Below, piece after piece: positions 51,431 to 60,627 of a stretch of 64,000 bases of DNA. Position 1 is the stretch's first letter; every line of letters begins with the position of its first letter. Below the pieces are notes generated by a model. The model saw nothing but the letters and a program-made list of their open reading frames with translations, was not told the origin of the DNA and made no database searches. This stretch comes from Nonomuraea sp. NBC_00507. GTDB taxonomy: Bacteria; Actinomycetota; Actinomycetes; Streptosporangiales; Streptosporangiaceae. A program made the position numbers and the translations under genes. Location: contig NZ_CP107853.1 of NCBI RefSeq assembly GCF_036013525.1, positions 2,480,001-2,544,000 on the forward strand, read 5' to 3'.

Positions 51431-52706
51431 GGTAACGCAGCCAGAGGTACGGCGTCGACAGCGCGACGGTCACGAACGTCACCACGATCCCGTATTTGGT
51501 GAACTGCCAGAAGCTGATCGGGGTGCCGTTGCGGGCGGCGATGCCGAGGATCACCACGTTGGCCGCCGCGCCGACGGCCGTGGCGTTGCCGCCCAGGTCG
51601 GCGCCGATGGCCAGGGCCCACCAGAACACCTGGGCCCCGTCATTCGCCTGGGCCAGGTCGGCGACGATGGGGCTCATGGTGGCGACGTAGGGGATGTTGT
51701 CGATGACCGCCGACAGCCCGGTGGAGGCCCAGAGCAGCAGCATGGTCGTGAGCGCCAGCTGACCCTGGGTGGCCTGCGCCGCCGCCTGCGAGATCTGCCG
51801 GATCACCCCGGTCTCCACCAGTGCCCCCACCATCACGAACAACCCGGCGAAGAACACCAGGGTCGGCCACTCGACCTCGCGGATGGCCTGCTCGGTCGTC
51901 ACCTTGGTGGCCGCCACCAGCGCCCCGGCACCGAGCAGCGCCACGACCGACGGCTCGTAGTGCAGCACCGGATGCAGCACGAACGCCGCCATCACCAGCG
52001 TCAGCACCGCCAGCGACTGCCAGAGCAGCCGGCGGTCGGCGATGGCCTCCCGCTCGTTCAACGACATGATCTCCGCAGCCAAGTCCGGGTCGTACGTGAA
52101 CGACTTCCTGAACAACCACCGGCACAACCCGACGAACACCGCGACCAGCACGATGATCAGCGGCGCCATGTGGATGAGGAAGTCGTTGAAGGTCAGCCCG
52201 GCACGGCTGGCGATGATGATGTTCGGCGGGTCGCCGATCAGGGTGGCGGCGCCGCCGATGTTGGACGCCATGGCCTCGGCGATGAGGAACGGCGCCACCG
52301 ACAGGCTGAGCCGCTCGCACACCAGGAACGTCACCGGCGCGATCAGCAGCACCGTCGTCACGTTGTCCAGGAGCGCCGACGCGGACGCGGTGATCACGAT
52401 CAGCAACGCCATGAGCCGGAATGGCCTGCCCTTGGCCCGCTTGGCCGCCCAGATGGCGAGGAACTCGAAGACGCCGGTCTGCTTGAGCACACCGACGATG
52501 ACCATCATGCCGAGCAGCAGGAAGATCACATTCCAGTCGATCCCGCTGGCCTCGTCGAAGAACGCGGCGCCGGCGTCGGTGGCGTGGACCAGCAGCATGA
52601 TCCCGGCCCCGCCGAGCGCCGCCGCCACCCGGTGCACCTTCTCGGTGGCGATCAACGTGTATGCGGCGAGAAAGGCGGCCACTGCCACCCAGGCCGTAAC
52701 CGTCAA
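51423..52706 (-). CDS. ArsB/NhaD-type anion or Na+/H+ transporter
   Basis: 427 residues from TTG 52706, preferred because GGAG lies just upstream and the longer frame adds an atypical hydrophilic stretch. About 11-12 helices with two inverted halves. [22 protein letters not shown] and the second-half [18 protein letters not shown] are the hallmark motifs of the ion-transporter (SLC13/ArsB/NhaD) superfamily. The substrate may be arsenite, Na+ or a dicarboxylate; the [14 protein letters not shown] form is close to ArsB-like/YbiR proteins. It is convergent with the DUF1348 gene, overlapping by 8 bases. Confidence 0.88.
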   Translation of the reverse strand: MTVTAWVAVAAFLAAYTLIATEKVHRVAAALGGAGIMLLVHATDAGAAFFDEASGIDWNVIFLLLGMMVIVGVLKQTGVFEFLAIWAAKRAKGRPFRLMALLIVITASASALLDNVTTVLLIAPVTFLVCERLSLSVAPFLIAEAMASNIGGAATLIGDPPNIIIASRAGLTFNDFLIHMAPLIIVLVAVFVGLCRWLFRKSFTYDPDLAAEIMSLNEREAIADRRLLWQSLAVLTLVMAAFVLHPVLHYEPSVVALLGAGALVAATKVTTEQAIREVEWPTLVFFAGLFVMVGALVETGVIRQISQAAAQATQGQLALTTMLLLWASTGLSAVIDNIPYVATMSPIVADLAQANDGAQVFWWALAIGADLGGNATAVGAAANVVILGIAARNGTPISFWQFTKYGIVVTFVTVALSTPYLWLRYLT

Positions 52707-53069
52707 GGCGTCTCCAGGATCAGCGCGCGGACCGCCGATTCGGACTTTCGGCCCACCTGCCGCCAAATCTATCAAGCATCGTCGCATTCCAGCTTCGACA
52801 ATCGCTTGCACGATCTCTGGCTCCATGCCCAGGGACGCCGCACTTCAGTTGCAGCAAACGATTGCAACAAAACTGCACAGCCTACGCATTGACTGTCTTC
52901 ACAATCGGCTGCATAAAGGTGTGAAGCTCGCGAGTTTACGCGCAACACCACATCCAGTGAGGGACCCGTTCATGCCGCGACGGGTTCCGGTTTGCCACTG
53001 CGATCGGGCGCGTACACCCCTCGCGAGGGTCGAGCGCGCCCGGTCGCCTTCACGACCGGAGGCTCCACG
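52707..53069. other. 363-bp promoter region of the pectate lyase genes
   Basis: No gene lies here. The region holds LacI-type sites, a promoter and a leader of about 150 bases before the GTG at 53070. The first 50 bases belong to the upstream side of the transporter gene. Confidence 0.7.
52799..52917 (+). promoter_or_regulatory. LacI-type operators and promoter upstream of the pectate lyases
   Basis: GCAAACGATTGC (52854-52865) is a LacI/CRE-like palindrome with CG centre, and CAATCGCTTGC (52799-52809) is a second copy in the opposite sense. TTGACT (52889-52894) and CATAAA (52912-52917), 17 bases apart, form the promoter downstream of both. Confidence 0.5.
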
Positions 53070-54656
53070 GTGCGCAGAAGCAGACGATCAGTGCTCGCCG
53101 CGCTCGCGGCGGGCGTCGCCGCCGCGACGGCGGCGGCAACGGTGTTGCTGGGGGTGCCCAGCGCGTCCGCCGCCACGCTCTTCGGCGACGACTTCGAGGA
53201 CGGTGACGCCACGGGCTGGTCGAGGTCCGGCGGCAGCTGGTCGGTGGTGACCGACGGCTCCAGGGCGTACCGGCAGTCCGGCACCAGCGCGGACGCCCGC
53301 GCGGTGGCCGGCGCCGGATGGGGCGACCAGGCGGTGCAGGCGCGGGTCAAGCCGATCGCGTTCAACGGCTCGGGCCGGCACGTCGCGGTGCTGGCCAGGG
53401 CGCAGAGCACCAGCACCTACTACTTCCTCGGCCTGGGGAGCGCCGGCACGGTCGTCCTCGGCAAGCGGACCGGGGGCGCACCGATCACCCTGGCCACGGC
53501 CACGGTGTCCGCCGGCGACTGGTACACCCTCCGCCTCGAGGCATTCGGCACGACGTTACGCGGCTTCGTGAACAACGTGCAGGTCGCCACGGCGACGGAC
53601 GCCTCGATCGGCTCGGGGCGGGCGGGCCTGGCCGGCTACTACGCCAGTGCCTCGTTCGACGACGTGCTGGTGACGGACATCGGCGGCCCGACCGACCCGC
53701 CGACCACCCCGACGTTGCCCCCGCCCGGCACGTGCGACACCTCGGGCACGCCCACCGGGTTCGCCGCCGTCAACGCCTGGGGGCAGAACGGCACCACGGG
53801 CGGCGCGGGCGGCCCCACGGTCGAGGTGGACACGGCCGGCGAGCTGATCAGCGCGATCGGCCAGAGCGGGCCGCTGAACATCTGCGTCCGAGGGATGATC
53901 ACAGTGCCGGCCGGCATGCACAACGTCGCCTCCGACAAGACGATCGTCGGCGTCGGCTCCGGGTCCGGCATCACCGGGGGCGGGTTCAACATCGGGCTGC
54001 CCGCGGACGACTCGATCACCTCGCCGCCGGCCGACGCCGTCCACAACGTCATCGTCCGCAACCTGGTCTTCAGGAACGCCACCGACGACTCGATCAATGT
54101 CCAGATGTTCAGCCATCACATCTGGATCGACCACAACGACCTGGCCGCCGGCTACGACGGGCTGGTCGACATCAAGCGCGGTTCGTCGTACGTCACCGTC
54201 TCGTGGAACCACGTGCACGACCACACCAAGACCATGCTGCTCGGCCACGACGACGACAACGACGCGCAGGACGTGGGCCGGTTGAAGGTCACCTATCACC
54301 ACAACTGGTTCGACCGGACGCCGCAACGTAACCCGCGGGTGCGGTTCGGGGAGCCGGTGCACGTGTTCAACAACTACTACGTCTACAACACCGACGTCGG
54401 AGTGGCCTGCCAGGCGAACGCCGGCTGCCTGGTCGAAGGCAATTACTTCGAGCGGGTCGAAGAGCCCGTGAGCAACTCGTACGCGGGCCCCGCCGGTCGA
54501 TGCGTCGCGCGCAACAACGTCTTCGTCGACGAGTCCGGCACGCCCGACTGCAGCGGCAGCGTGCAGGAGCCCAGCACTTACTACAGCTACACCCTGGACG
54601 ATCCGAACACGGTGAAGGCGGCGGTCACCGCCGGCTCCGGGACCGGGAAGATCTGA
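53070..54656 (+). CDS. Secreted pectate lyase PL1 with N-terminal beta-sandwich domain
   Basis: 528 residues from GTG 53070, with GGAGG seven bases before it. The signal peptide has an Arg-rich start (RRSRRSVLAALAAG) that may be Tat-compatible. A LamG/DUF1080-like sandwich (about 35-205) is joined by a Pro/Thr linker to the PL1 beta-helix (about 225-528). PL1 markers: IWIDHNDLAAGYDGLVDIK, Ca2+-side Asp residues, VSWNHVHDHTKTMLLGHDDD, and RNPRVRFGEPVHVFNNYY with the catalytic Arg. It cleaves polygalacturonate by beta-elimination outside the cell. A TTA codon occurs at residue 163. Confidence 0.93.
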   Translation: MRRSRRSVLAALAAGVAAATAAATVLLGVPSASAATLFGDDFEDGDATGWSRSGGSWSVVTDGSRAYRQSGTSADARAVAGAGWGDQAVQARVKPIAFNGSGRHVAVLARAQSTSTYYFLGLGSAGTVVLGKRTGGAPITLATATVSAGDWYTLRLEAFGTTLRGFVNNVQVATATDASIGSGRAGLAGYYASASFDDVLVTDIGGPTDPPTTPTLPPPGTCDTSGTPTGFAAVNAWGQNGTTGGAGGPTVEVDTAGELISAIGQSGPLNICVRGMITVPAGMHNVASDKTIVGVGSGSGITGGGFNIGLPADDSITSPPADAVHNVIVRNLVFRNATDDSINVQMFSHHIWIDHNDLAAGYDGLVDIKRGSSYVTVSWNHVHDHTKTMLLGHDDDNDAQDVGRLKVTYHHNWFDRTPQRNPRVRFGEPVHVFNNYYVYNTDVGVACQANAGCLVEGNYFERVEEPVSNSYAGPAGRCVARNNVFVDESGTPDCSGSVQEPSTYYSYTLDDPNTVKAAVTAGSGTGKI

Positions 54657-54666
54657 GGAGGCCGCC

Positions 54667-55614
54667 ATGCTGTTCCGATTCGCCGCGGCCGCCGCGCTGC
54701 TCGTCGCCCTCTTCCCGGCGCCGGCGAGCGCCGCGGACGGCCCCATCGGATTCGCCTCCGTGAACGCCCTCGGCCAGAACGGCACCACCGGCGGCGCGGG
54801 CGGCACCGAGGTCACCATCACCACGGGCGCCCAACTGCAGGATTACGCCGGCCGGACGGGGGCGTACATTCTCCGCATCCAGGGCCGTATCCAGATCAGC
54901 GACATGATCACGGTGGTCGCCAACAAGAGCATCATCGGCGTCGGCGCGACCGCCGAGATCACCGGCGGCGGCCTCCAGCTCGGCTCCACGACCCGCCCCG
55001 GCAACAACGTGATCATCCGCAACATCAGGTTCACCAACGCCGAGGATGACTCCATCAGCGTCACCAACAAGGCCCACCACGTGTGGATCGACCACAACGA
55101 TCTGTCCGCCGGGTACGACGGCCTGCTGGACATCAAACGGGAGTCGGACTACGTCACCGTCTCCTGGAACAAGTTCCACCACCACAGCAAGGCGATGTTG
55201 CTCGGCCACTCCGACACCTACACGGCCGACATCGGCAAGCTGCGGGTCACCTACCACCACAACTTCTTCGACGGCACCGACCAGCGCCACCCGCGCGCCC
55301 GCTTCGGCGAGCCGGTCCACGTGTTCAACAACTACTACAGGAACAACTCCCTGTACGGCATCGCCTCCACACAGAACGCCGGCGTGCTGGTGGAGGGCAA
55401 CTACTTCGAGAACGTCGCCCACCCGATCCACGTCGGTTACGCGGAGAGCGATCCGGGCCGGGTGGTCGAACGGCGCAACCTCTACGTCAACTCGGGCGCA
55501 GCGGAGACGGCGGGCAGCGTCGTCGAGCCCGGCACCTACTACTCCTACACGCTCGACGACCCGGCGACCGTCCCCGCGAAGGTCCAGGCGGGGGCGGGCG
55601 TCGGCAAGATCTAG
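54667..55614 (+). CDS. Secreted pectate lyase PL1
   Basis: 315 residues. Signal peptide (LFRFAAAAALLVALFPAPASA), then only the PL1 beta-helix. Motifs VWIDHNDLSAGYDGLLDIK, YVTVSWNKFHHHSKAMLLGH and RHPRARFGEPVHVFNNYY are shared with the upstream gene. The two start 10 bases apart after the stop, with GAGGAGG before this ATG. It lacks the N-terminal sandwich, so the pair differ in substrate anchoring. Tandem duplication is evident at protein level. Confidence 0.94.
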   Translation: MLFRFAAAAALLVALFPAPASAADGPIGFASVNALGQNGTTGGAGGTEVTITTGAQLQDYAGRTGAYILRIQGRIQISDMITVVANKSIIGVGATAEITGGGLQLGSTTRPGNNVIIRNIRFTNAEDDSISVTNKAHHVWIDHNDLSAGYDGLLDIKRESDYVTVSWNKFHHHSKAMLLGHSDTYTADIGKLRVTYHHNFFDGTDQRHPRARFGEPVHVFNNYYRNNSLYGIASTQNAGVLVEGNYFENVAHPIHVGYAESDPGRVVERRNLYVNSGAAETAGSVVEPGTYYSYTLDDPATVPAKVQAGAGVGKI

Positions 55615-55623
55615 AACGAAGGC

Positions 55624-55658
55624 CGAGGGCGGCACGGCGCCGCCCTCGAACCTTTTTC
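55624..55658 (+). terminator. Rho-independent terminator of the pectate lyase genes
   Basis: CGAGGGCGGC (55624-55633), loop acggc, GCCGCCCTCG (55639-55648), then a short run of T (ctttttc). A 10-bp perfect stem directly after the last stop. Confidence 0.9.
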
Positions 55659-55730
55659 ATTGCCTGTTGAATTCTTTCGGGTACGGGCGCATGCTAGTGG
55701 GCAGGGGGTCCGTGCACGAAAGGGACGGTC

Positions 55731-56969
55731 ATGATGGCTGAAAGCACAGGTGTCCTGGTGTGTGGCGGCGGCCCGGCGGGCATGATGCTGGGCCTCCTGC
55801 TGGCCAGGGCAGGCATTGAGGTCACCGTGCTGGAGAAGCACGGCGACTTCCTGCGCGACTTCCGGGGTGACACCGTGCACCCGTCCACGGTCCGGCTCAT
55901 GGACGAGCTCGGCCTCGGCGAGGCCTTCCGTGCTCTGCCGCAGAGCCGTCTGACCAGGGTGGCGTTCCCCGTCGCCGACGGGAGCATCGTCACCTTGGGA
56001 GACTTCGAGTCGCTGCCGGCGCCGTACAACTACATCGCGATGGTGCCCCAGTGGGACCTGCTCTCCTTCCTCGCCAAGGCGGCCGGCGAGGAGCCCGGCT
56101 TCGCCCTGCGCATGAACACGGCGGCGACCGGGCTGCTGAGGGAGCGCGGCAAGGTCGTCGGGGTCAGCTATCGCACGGCGGACGGCCGGGAAGGGGAGAT
56201 CCGCGCCGAGCTGACGGTCGCGTGCGACGGCAGGCACTCCACGCTGCGGCGGGACGCGGGTCTCGTGCCCAAGGAGTTTCACGTGCCCTTCGACGTCTGG
56301 TGGTTCCGCCTGCCCAGGTTCGAGCACGAGGCGGGCGTGCCGGCCGGCATCACGCCGGTCGCGCGGGGGGCGGAGGCGCTGATCGCTCTGACCCGCGAGG
56401 ACTACTACCAGCTGGCGTACCTCACCGCCAAAGGCTCCGACGCGCGGCTGCGGGCCGAGGGCGTGGAGCGGTTCCGCGAGCGCATCGCCCACCTGCGGCC
56501 GGACTTCGCCGACCGGGTGGACCGGCTGGAGAGCATGGACGAGGTCTTCGTGCTCGACGTCAAGCTCAACCGGCTCAAGCGCTGGCACCTCGACGGGCTG
56601 CTGCTCATCGGCGACGCCGCGCACGCCATGTCGCCCGCCGGCGGGGTAGGCATCAATCTGGCCGTCCAGGACGCGGTGGCCGCCGCTGCCATCCTGGCCG
56701 ACCCCCTGCGCCGGCACGCGGTCACTCTCAAGGACCTGGCGGCCGTGCAACGGCGCAGGCACCTCCCGACCGTGATCATTCAGGGTCTGCAGCGGCTGGT
56801 GCAACGGGGCTTCTTCGAGGCGCAGTTCACCGGCAAACGGTCCGGGCCGCCGAAGTCCCTCCTCTTCCTCATTCGCGCGTTCCCGGGCTTCCGCAAGATT
56901 CCTCCCCGGATGGTCGGCTTCGGACCCCGTCCGGAACATGCACCGGCCTTCGCCCGCAGGTCCGGCTGA
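55731..56969 (+). CDS. FAD-dependent oxidoreductase (PHBH/UbiH class)
   Basis: 412 residues from ATG 55731. GGGPAGMMLGLLLARAGIEV is the FAD Rossmann motif, LEKHGDFLRDFRGDTVHPSTV the following segment, and the GD motif is GDAAHAMSPAGGVGINLAVQD (about 302-322). It probably hydroxylates an aromatic or polyketide substrate with NAD(P)H and O2. No biosynthesis genes adjoin it, and it is tail-to-tail with the degraded response regulator. It is unlike the FAD enzyme at 20507 in detail. Confidence 0.9.
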   Translation: MMAESTGVLVCGGGPAGMMLGLLLARAGIEVTVLEKHGDFLRDFRGDTVHPSTVRLMDELGLGEAFRALPQSRLTRVAFPVADGSIVTLGDFESLPAPYNYIAMVPQWDLLSFLAKAAGEEPGFALRMNTAATGLLRERGKVVGVSYRTADGREGEIRAELTVACDGRHSTLRRDAGLVPKEFHVPFDVWWFRLPRFEHEAGVPAGITPVARGAEALIALTREDYYQLAYLTAKGSDARLRAEGVERFRERIAHLRPDFADRVDRLESMDEVFVLDVKLNRLKRWHLDGLLLIGDAAHAMSPAGGVGINLAVQDAVAAAAILADPLRRHAVTLKDLAAVQRRRHLPTVIIQGLQRLVQRGFFEAQFTGKRSGPPKSLLFLIRAFPGFRKIPPRMVGFGPRPEHAPAFARRSG

Positions 56970-56979
56970 GCTGAACGGC

Positions 56980-57308
56980 TCAGGATCGGTCCTGCTCCCC
57001 AGGACGGACGAGGCCGCTCTCGTACGCGAAGACGACCGCCTGGACACGAGTGCGACCCTGGGCCAGCAGCTTCAGCACGTCGGTCTCCCGGTTGGTGAGC
57101 GCGTGCTGACTGCCTCGACCAGGTGCTCGGGCGGGGCGACCTTCAGCAGGAAGCCGCTGACTCCGGCGCGTAGCGCGACCAGGTCGAGGGCCTCGACGCC
57201 GTCGGCCGCCTCGCCGACGACCTCGATGTCGGGTTCGCCGCTGAGCACCAGCCGCAGGCCCACGCGGATCATCGCCTCGTCGTCGACGAGCGCCATGGAG
57301 ATGGTCAT
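56980..57308 (-). pseudogene. Block-deleted NarL-family response regulator
   Basis: The start (MTISMALVDDEAMIRVGLRL) and its phospho-acid pair are intact, but after EALDLV the frame jumps to ALRAGVSGFLLKVAPPEHL, so the phospho-Asp and surrounding 40 or so residues are missing. After LVEAV the frame shifts to ALTNRETDVLKLLAQGR and then directly RVQAVVFAYESGLVRPGEQD, so most of the LuxR helix-turn-helix is also missing. The remnant cannot be phosphorylated and cannot bind DNA. The companion kinase at 57318 is intact. The decay mode matches that of the GH13 remnant at 12788. Confidence 0.85.
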
Positions 57309-57317
57309 GCGCTTTTC

Positions 57318-58463
57318 CTACCGTGTGCGGGGGATGGGGAACCGGGCGCGCACCGCGAACCCACCGTCCGGCTCGACACTGGTGTGCAGGCTTCCCTGCA
57401 CCATCGCGAGCCGTTCACGCATGCCCACCAGGCCGTGGCCACCGCGCCTCGCCGCCTGCGCCGCCCGCCCGGGCTCGTTGCGTACCTCGAGCGTGACGGC
57501 CTGGTCGGTGTAGCCGATGGTGACCGCGGTCGGCACCTCGCCGGCGTGCCGCAAGACGTTCGTCAGGGCTTCCTGGAGCACCCGGTAGGCGGTGAGGTCG
57601 AGGACCGGCGGAAGTTGCGGCGGCTCGGCGGGGGAGTCCAGAGTCACCTTCAGACCGGCGGCGCGGACATCCGCGATCAGCTCGCCGACGCGGGCCAGTG
57701 ACGGCACCGGCGCTGGGTGCTCGCCGTCGACGTGCTCGCGCAGGATGCCCACCAGGCCGCGCATCTCCTCCACCGTCTGCCTCCCGAGCCGCTCCAGCCC
57801 GGCCACGACCTCCTGCTCGGCCGGGCGGCCGGCGAGCACCCTGCGCAGGCCGCCCAGCTGGAGGGTCATCACGCTGACCGAGTGCGCGACCGCGTCGTGC
57901 ACCTCCCGGGCGATGCGCGTACGCTCCTGCGCGACCGCCGCCTGGGCGTTCGCCTCGCGTTCGGCGTCGAGAGCGGCGGCCAGCTCGGCGAGCTCGGCCG
58001 CCCGCTCCCCGCTGCGCCGGGCGAGCAGCCCCATGCACCAGCCGGGCAGCAGGATCGCCGGAACGAAGAACAACTCCCACAACGACAGGCCGGCGGCCAT
58101 CGACGCGCTCGTGAAAGCCACGGCCGCGGCGCCGAACGCCGCCAGCGAGCGCTGGGGTGGCTCACGCCAGCCGGCCCACGCCACCACCCCGATCATGCCG
58201 ATCATCGCCGCGCCACCGACTCCCGGCGCGTCTAAGACGACCACGGGGATCGGCAGGCAGGCGGCCGCCATGACCGTGCCGGCCAGCGGATGCCAGGCCG
58301 CGACCACCACCCCAGCACCCAGCAGGACACCCGACACCCACGTGGCGCCGGCGCTGGCGCCGAAGAAGTCGTCCAGCTGGGTCTCCAGCACGGCCAGGAA
58401 ACCGATCAGCGGCCCGAACACCAGCGGGATGAGGCGGACGTCCCTCAGCCGGGTCATCGTCAT
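57318..58463 (-). CDS. Sensor histidine kinase next to a broken response regulator
   Basis: 381 residues, intact. Five helices in 12-145, a coiled linker (ERAAELAELAAALDAEREAN), phospho-His189 (RIAREVHDAVAHSVSVM), N box NVLRHAGEVPTAV and G box RGGHGLVGM. It precedes the regulator remnant by nine bases. With the partner lost it may signal to another regulator or be on its way to decay. TACCAT (minus strand; plus 58472-58477) is eight bases before the ATG, suggesting a leaderless start. Confidence 0.9.
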   Translation of the reverse strand: MTMTRLRDVRLIPLVFGPLIGFLAVLETQLDDFFGASAGATWVSGVLLGAGVVVAAWHPLAGTVMAAACLPIPVVVLDAPGVGGAAMIGMIGVVAWAGWREPPQRSLAAFGAAAVAFTSASMAAGLSLWELFFVPAILLPGWCMGLLARRSGERAAELAELAAALDAEREANAQAAVAQERTRIAREVHDAVAHSVSVMTLQLGGLRRVLAGRPAEQEVVAGLERLGRQTVEEMRGLVGILREHVDGEHPAPVPSLARVGELIADVRAAGLKVTLDSPAEPPQLPPVLDLTAYRVLQEALTNVLRHAGEVPTAVTIGYTDQAVTLEVRNEPGRAAQAARRGGHGLVGMRERLAMVQGSLHTSVEPDGGFAVRARFPIPRTR

Positions 58464-58468
58464 GGAAA

Positions 58469-58494
58469 CCGATGGTAACCAGGCACGCCATCGG
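58469..58494. promoter_or_regulatory. Inverted repeat at the kinase promoter
   Basis: CCGATGG (58469-58475), 12-base spacer, CCATCGG (58488-58494) is a perfect repeat that overlaps the -10-like box of the kinase gene. It could be a regulator operator. Confidence 0.45.
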
Positions 58495-58662
58495 CCGACT
58501 CCCCCAGATGGCGGACCTCCGCAGGCCAGAGCATCCGCCGTTCAGCGGACCCGGCTCGGCCGTGGTCCATCGAAGCGGGGACCGATCACGGTGCGAAACG
58601 ACTGACGCGCCCGAGGGGGCCGCGGCGGAGGCGGCGCCGCCCTGATCAGCAGCCCGCTGCTG

Positions 58663-59067
58663 ATGTTCGCCGGCATGATGACCTGCCCGCCCCAGGCCTC
58701 GGAGTCGGCTGCCGACTACATCACCTCGCTGGCCCGTGACAGCTTCCTGACGGAGCTGTCGGCGATCCTGCTGCACTACGGCCTGATCGCCGGCGCACTC
58801 GGCGCGCTCGCGGTGCCCGGACTGGTCCGCGGCCGCAAGGGCCGCTGGCTCACGGTGTTCGGCGTGCTGGCCACCGCGCTGGGCCTCCTGAACGTGTCCG
58901 GTGCGGTACGGGACGACTGGTGGCGGATGGTCACCGGGCAGCAACTCCCTCTCGACGCCATCCCGGTCAGCATGACGTACGTGGTGGGCACCGTCTTCGC
59001 CCTGCTGTTCCTGCCCCTTGGGGTGGCCGGCGTGCGCATCTTCCAGCGCGCCCGCGCCGCCGCGTGA
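58663..59067 (+). CDS. Small membrane protein, probably 5'-truncated
   Basis: 134 residues from ATG 58663, four hydrophobic segments (LLHYGLIAGALGALAVPGL, WLTVFGVLATALGLLNVSG, TYVVGTVFALLFLPLGVAGV). The frame is open further upstream (GGGAALISSPLL before the ATG) back to a TGA at about 58602, and those residues look like the end of an N-terminal helix, so the original start may be lost. No family is recognised. No ribosome site precedes the ATG. Confidence 0.5.
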   Translation: MFAGMMTCPPQASESAADYITSLARDSFLTELSAILLHYGLIAGALGALAVPGLVRGRKGRWLTVFGVLATALGLLNVSGAVRDDWWRMVTGQQLPLDAIPVSMTYVVGTVFALLFLPLGVAGVRIFQRARAAA

Positions 59068-59118
59068 CCCACCCGCTCCTCTAGGCGCAGGGTTCAGCTG
59101 TGCGGCAGTCTTGGGTGA

Positions 59119-59832
59119 GTGATGTCGTTCAAGGACGAGCAGATCGTGAGGCTGGCCGAGTCCGGATGGGCTCGATGCCCGTCGGTCGCCGAAGCGGTGG
59201 CGCAGGCCGGGCTGCCGGCGGTGACGCCGGGCTACCTGGCGACGGCCTTCCCCAGCGAGCTGTGGGACGCCGCTGAGGAGGCGGTGCTCGCGCTGCGCGA
59301 CCACTTCGCCTCGGCGCGCTTCGCCGACGAGACGACGTACGGAATCCTGCTGGTGCCGGACCCGGGCAAGCTGGACACGCGGCGGCCGATGACCGCCGAC
59401 GTCAGAGCGGACCAACTCGGCACGCCCGTGGATGACGTGTTCGACGACCGGCTACCCGCGGGAGTCCTCGGCGTGCGGAATGGCGCGCCGTGGACCATGG
59501 TGGCCACCGTGACCAGCGTCTACGGGCCCTCCCTGGGCAGTCACCACCACATCGTGGCCGGCCCGGCGGCGGCCTTCACGGTCGCCGGCGTCGACACCAG
59601 GGCACTGATGATCCGTCAGCTGTGGGGAGCCAGGGTCCTGCAAGGCGGCCGCGACCTGCCGGACTGCGAATCCAACCCAAGGTGGACGTTCACCCTGTTC
59701 CCCGGCGAAGGTCTCACTGATGGCCTGGCCGAGTCCGGCACCGTGCTGAAGGGCAAGGTACGTTTCCGGCTCGGCAAGCCGGACCGCGGCATCGGGTCCG
59801 CACGTGTGGCCCCCGCCATCGCCGTCGTCTGA
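59119..59832 (+). CDS. Protein of unknown function
   Basis: 237 residues from GTG 59119 or ATG 59122; the two cannot be told apart. No signal peptide or membrane helices. Mixed alpha/beta text with SVAEAVAQAGLPAVTPGYLATAF, PWTMVATVTSVYGPSLGSHHHIVAGPAAAF and DCESNPRWTFTLFPGEG. The HHH and the Cys could bind metal, but that is not shown. No family recognised. It lies before a methyltransferase gene with 21 bases between stop and its GTG frame, so they may be co-transcribed. Confidence 0.65.
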   Translation: MMSFKDEQIVRLAESGWARCPSVAEAVAQAGLPAVTPGYLATAFPSELWDAAEEAVLALRDHFASARFADETTYGILLVPDPGKLDTRRPMTADVRADQLGTPVDDVFDDRLPAGVLGVRNGAPWTMVATVTSVYGPSLGSHHHIVAGPAAAFTVAGVDTRALMIRQLWGARVLQGGRDLPDCESNPRWTFTLFPGEGLTDGLAESGTVLKGKVRFRLGKPDRGIGSARVAPAIAVV

Positions 59833-59880
59833 CCGAAAACCGTTGGACAACGCGTGCACCTCACGACCATCGTGGGCAGC

Positions 59881-60621
59881 ATGCGTCAGGAGGAGATCTG
59901 GGACAGCGAGGCCGCTCAGGGCTATGACACTCCGGGGGCCGGCATGTTCGCGCCCGAAGTCCTGGAGCCGACCGTGGATCGTCTCGCCGAGCTCGCGGGC
60001 GACGGACGGGCGCTCGAGTTCGCCATCGGGACCGGCCGCGTGGCCGTGCCGCTCGCCGAGCGAGGAGTGCCGGTAACCGGCATCGAGCTGTCATCTCCGA
60101 TGATCGACCAGCTGCGCACGAAGGTGGACGAAGCGACCATCCCAGTGATCGCCGGTGACATGGCGACCGCCGTCGCCCCGGGGGAATACTCGCTCGTCTA
60201 CCTCGTCTTCAACACGATCTCCAACCTGCTCACCCAGGCCGAGCAGGTCGCGTGCTTCCGCAACGCCGCCCGCCATCTCACGCCCGGCGGGCGGTTCGTG
60301 ATCGAGCTCTGGGTGCCTGAGCTGCGTAAACTCCCGCCGGGACAGCAGGCCACGGTCTGGCATTCCGAGCCCGGCTACATCGGCTTGGACACCTACGACG
60401 TTCTGCGGCAGCATGTGGTCTCGCACCACTTCAGGTTCGACGAGAGCCGGCAGGCTCGGCTTTTCCGCAGCCCGCACCGCTACATCTGGCCGGCCGAGCT
60501 GGACCTCATGGCTGAGCTGGCCGGGTTCGAGCTGGAGAGCAGGCATGCCGACTGGGCCGGAGCCGAGTTCACCGCCGAGTCGCGGTCCCACGTGTCCGTC
60601 TACCGCCTTCCGCCGGACTAG
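59881..60621 (+). CDS. Class I SAM-dependent methyltransferase
   Basis: 246 residues from ATG 59881 (MRQEEIWDSEAAQGYDTPGAG); a GTG 27 bases upstream is an alternative. The SAM motif is ALEFAIGTGRVAVPLAERG (about 36-54), then GIELSSPMIDQL and SLVYLVFNTISNLL. The Rossmann-type fold is complete, with an insertion near FRSPHRYIWPAELDLMAELAGF. This is the UbiE/methyltransf_25-like class common in antibiotic and small-molecule modification. The substrate is unknown. Confidence 0.88.
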   Translation: MRQEEIWDSEAAQGYDTPGAGMFAPEVLEPTVDRLAELAGDGRALEFAIGTGRVAVPLAERGVPVTGIELSSPMIDQLRTKVDEATIPVIAGDMATAVAPGEYSLVYLVFNTISNLLTQAEQVACFRNAARHLTPGGRFVIELWVPELRKLPPGQQATVWHSEPGYIGLDTYDVLRQHVVSHHFRFDESRQARLFRSPHRYIWPAELDLMAELAGFELESRHADWAGAEFTAESRSHVSVYRLPPD

Positions 60622-60627
60622 AAGGTC

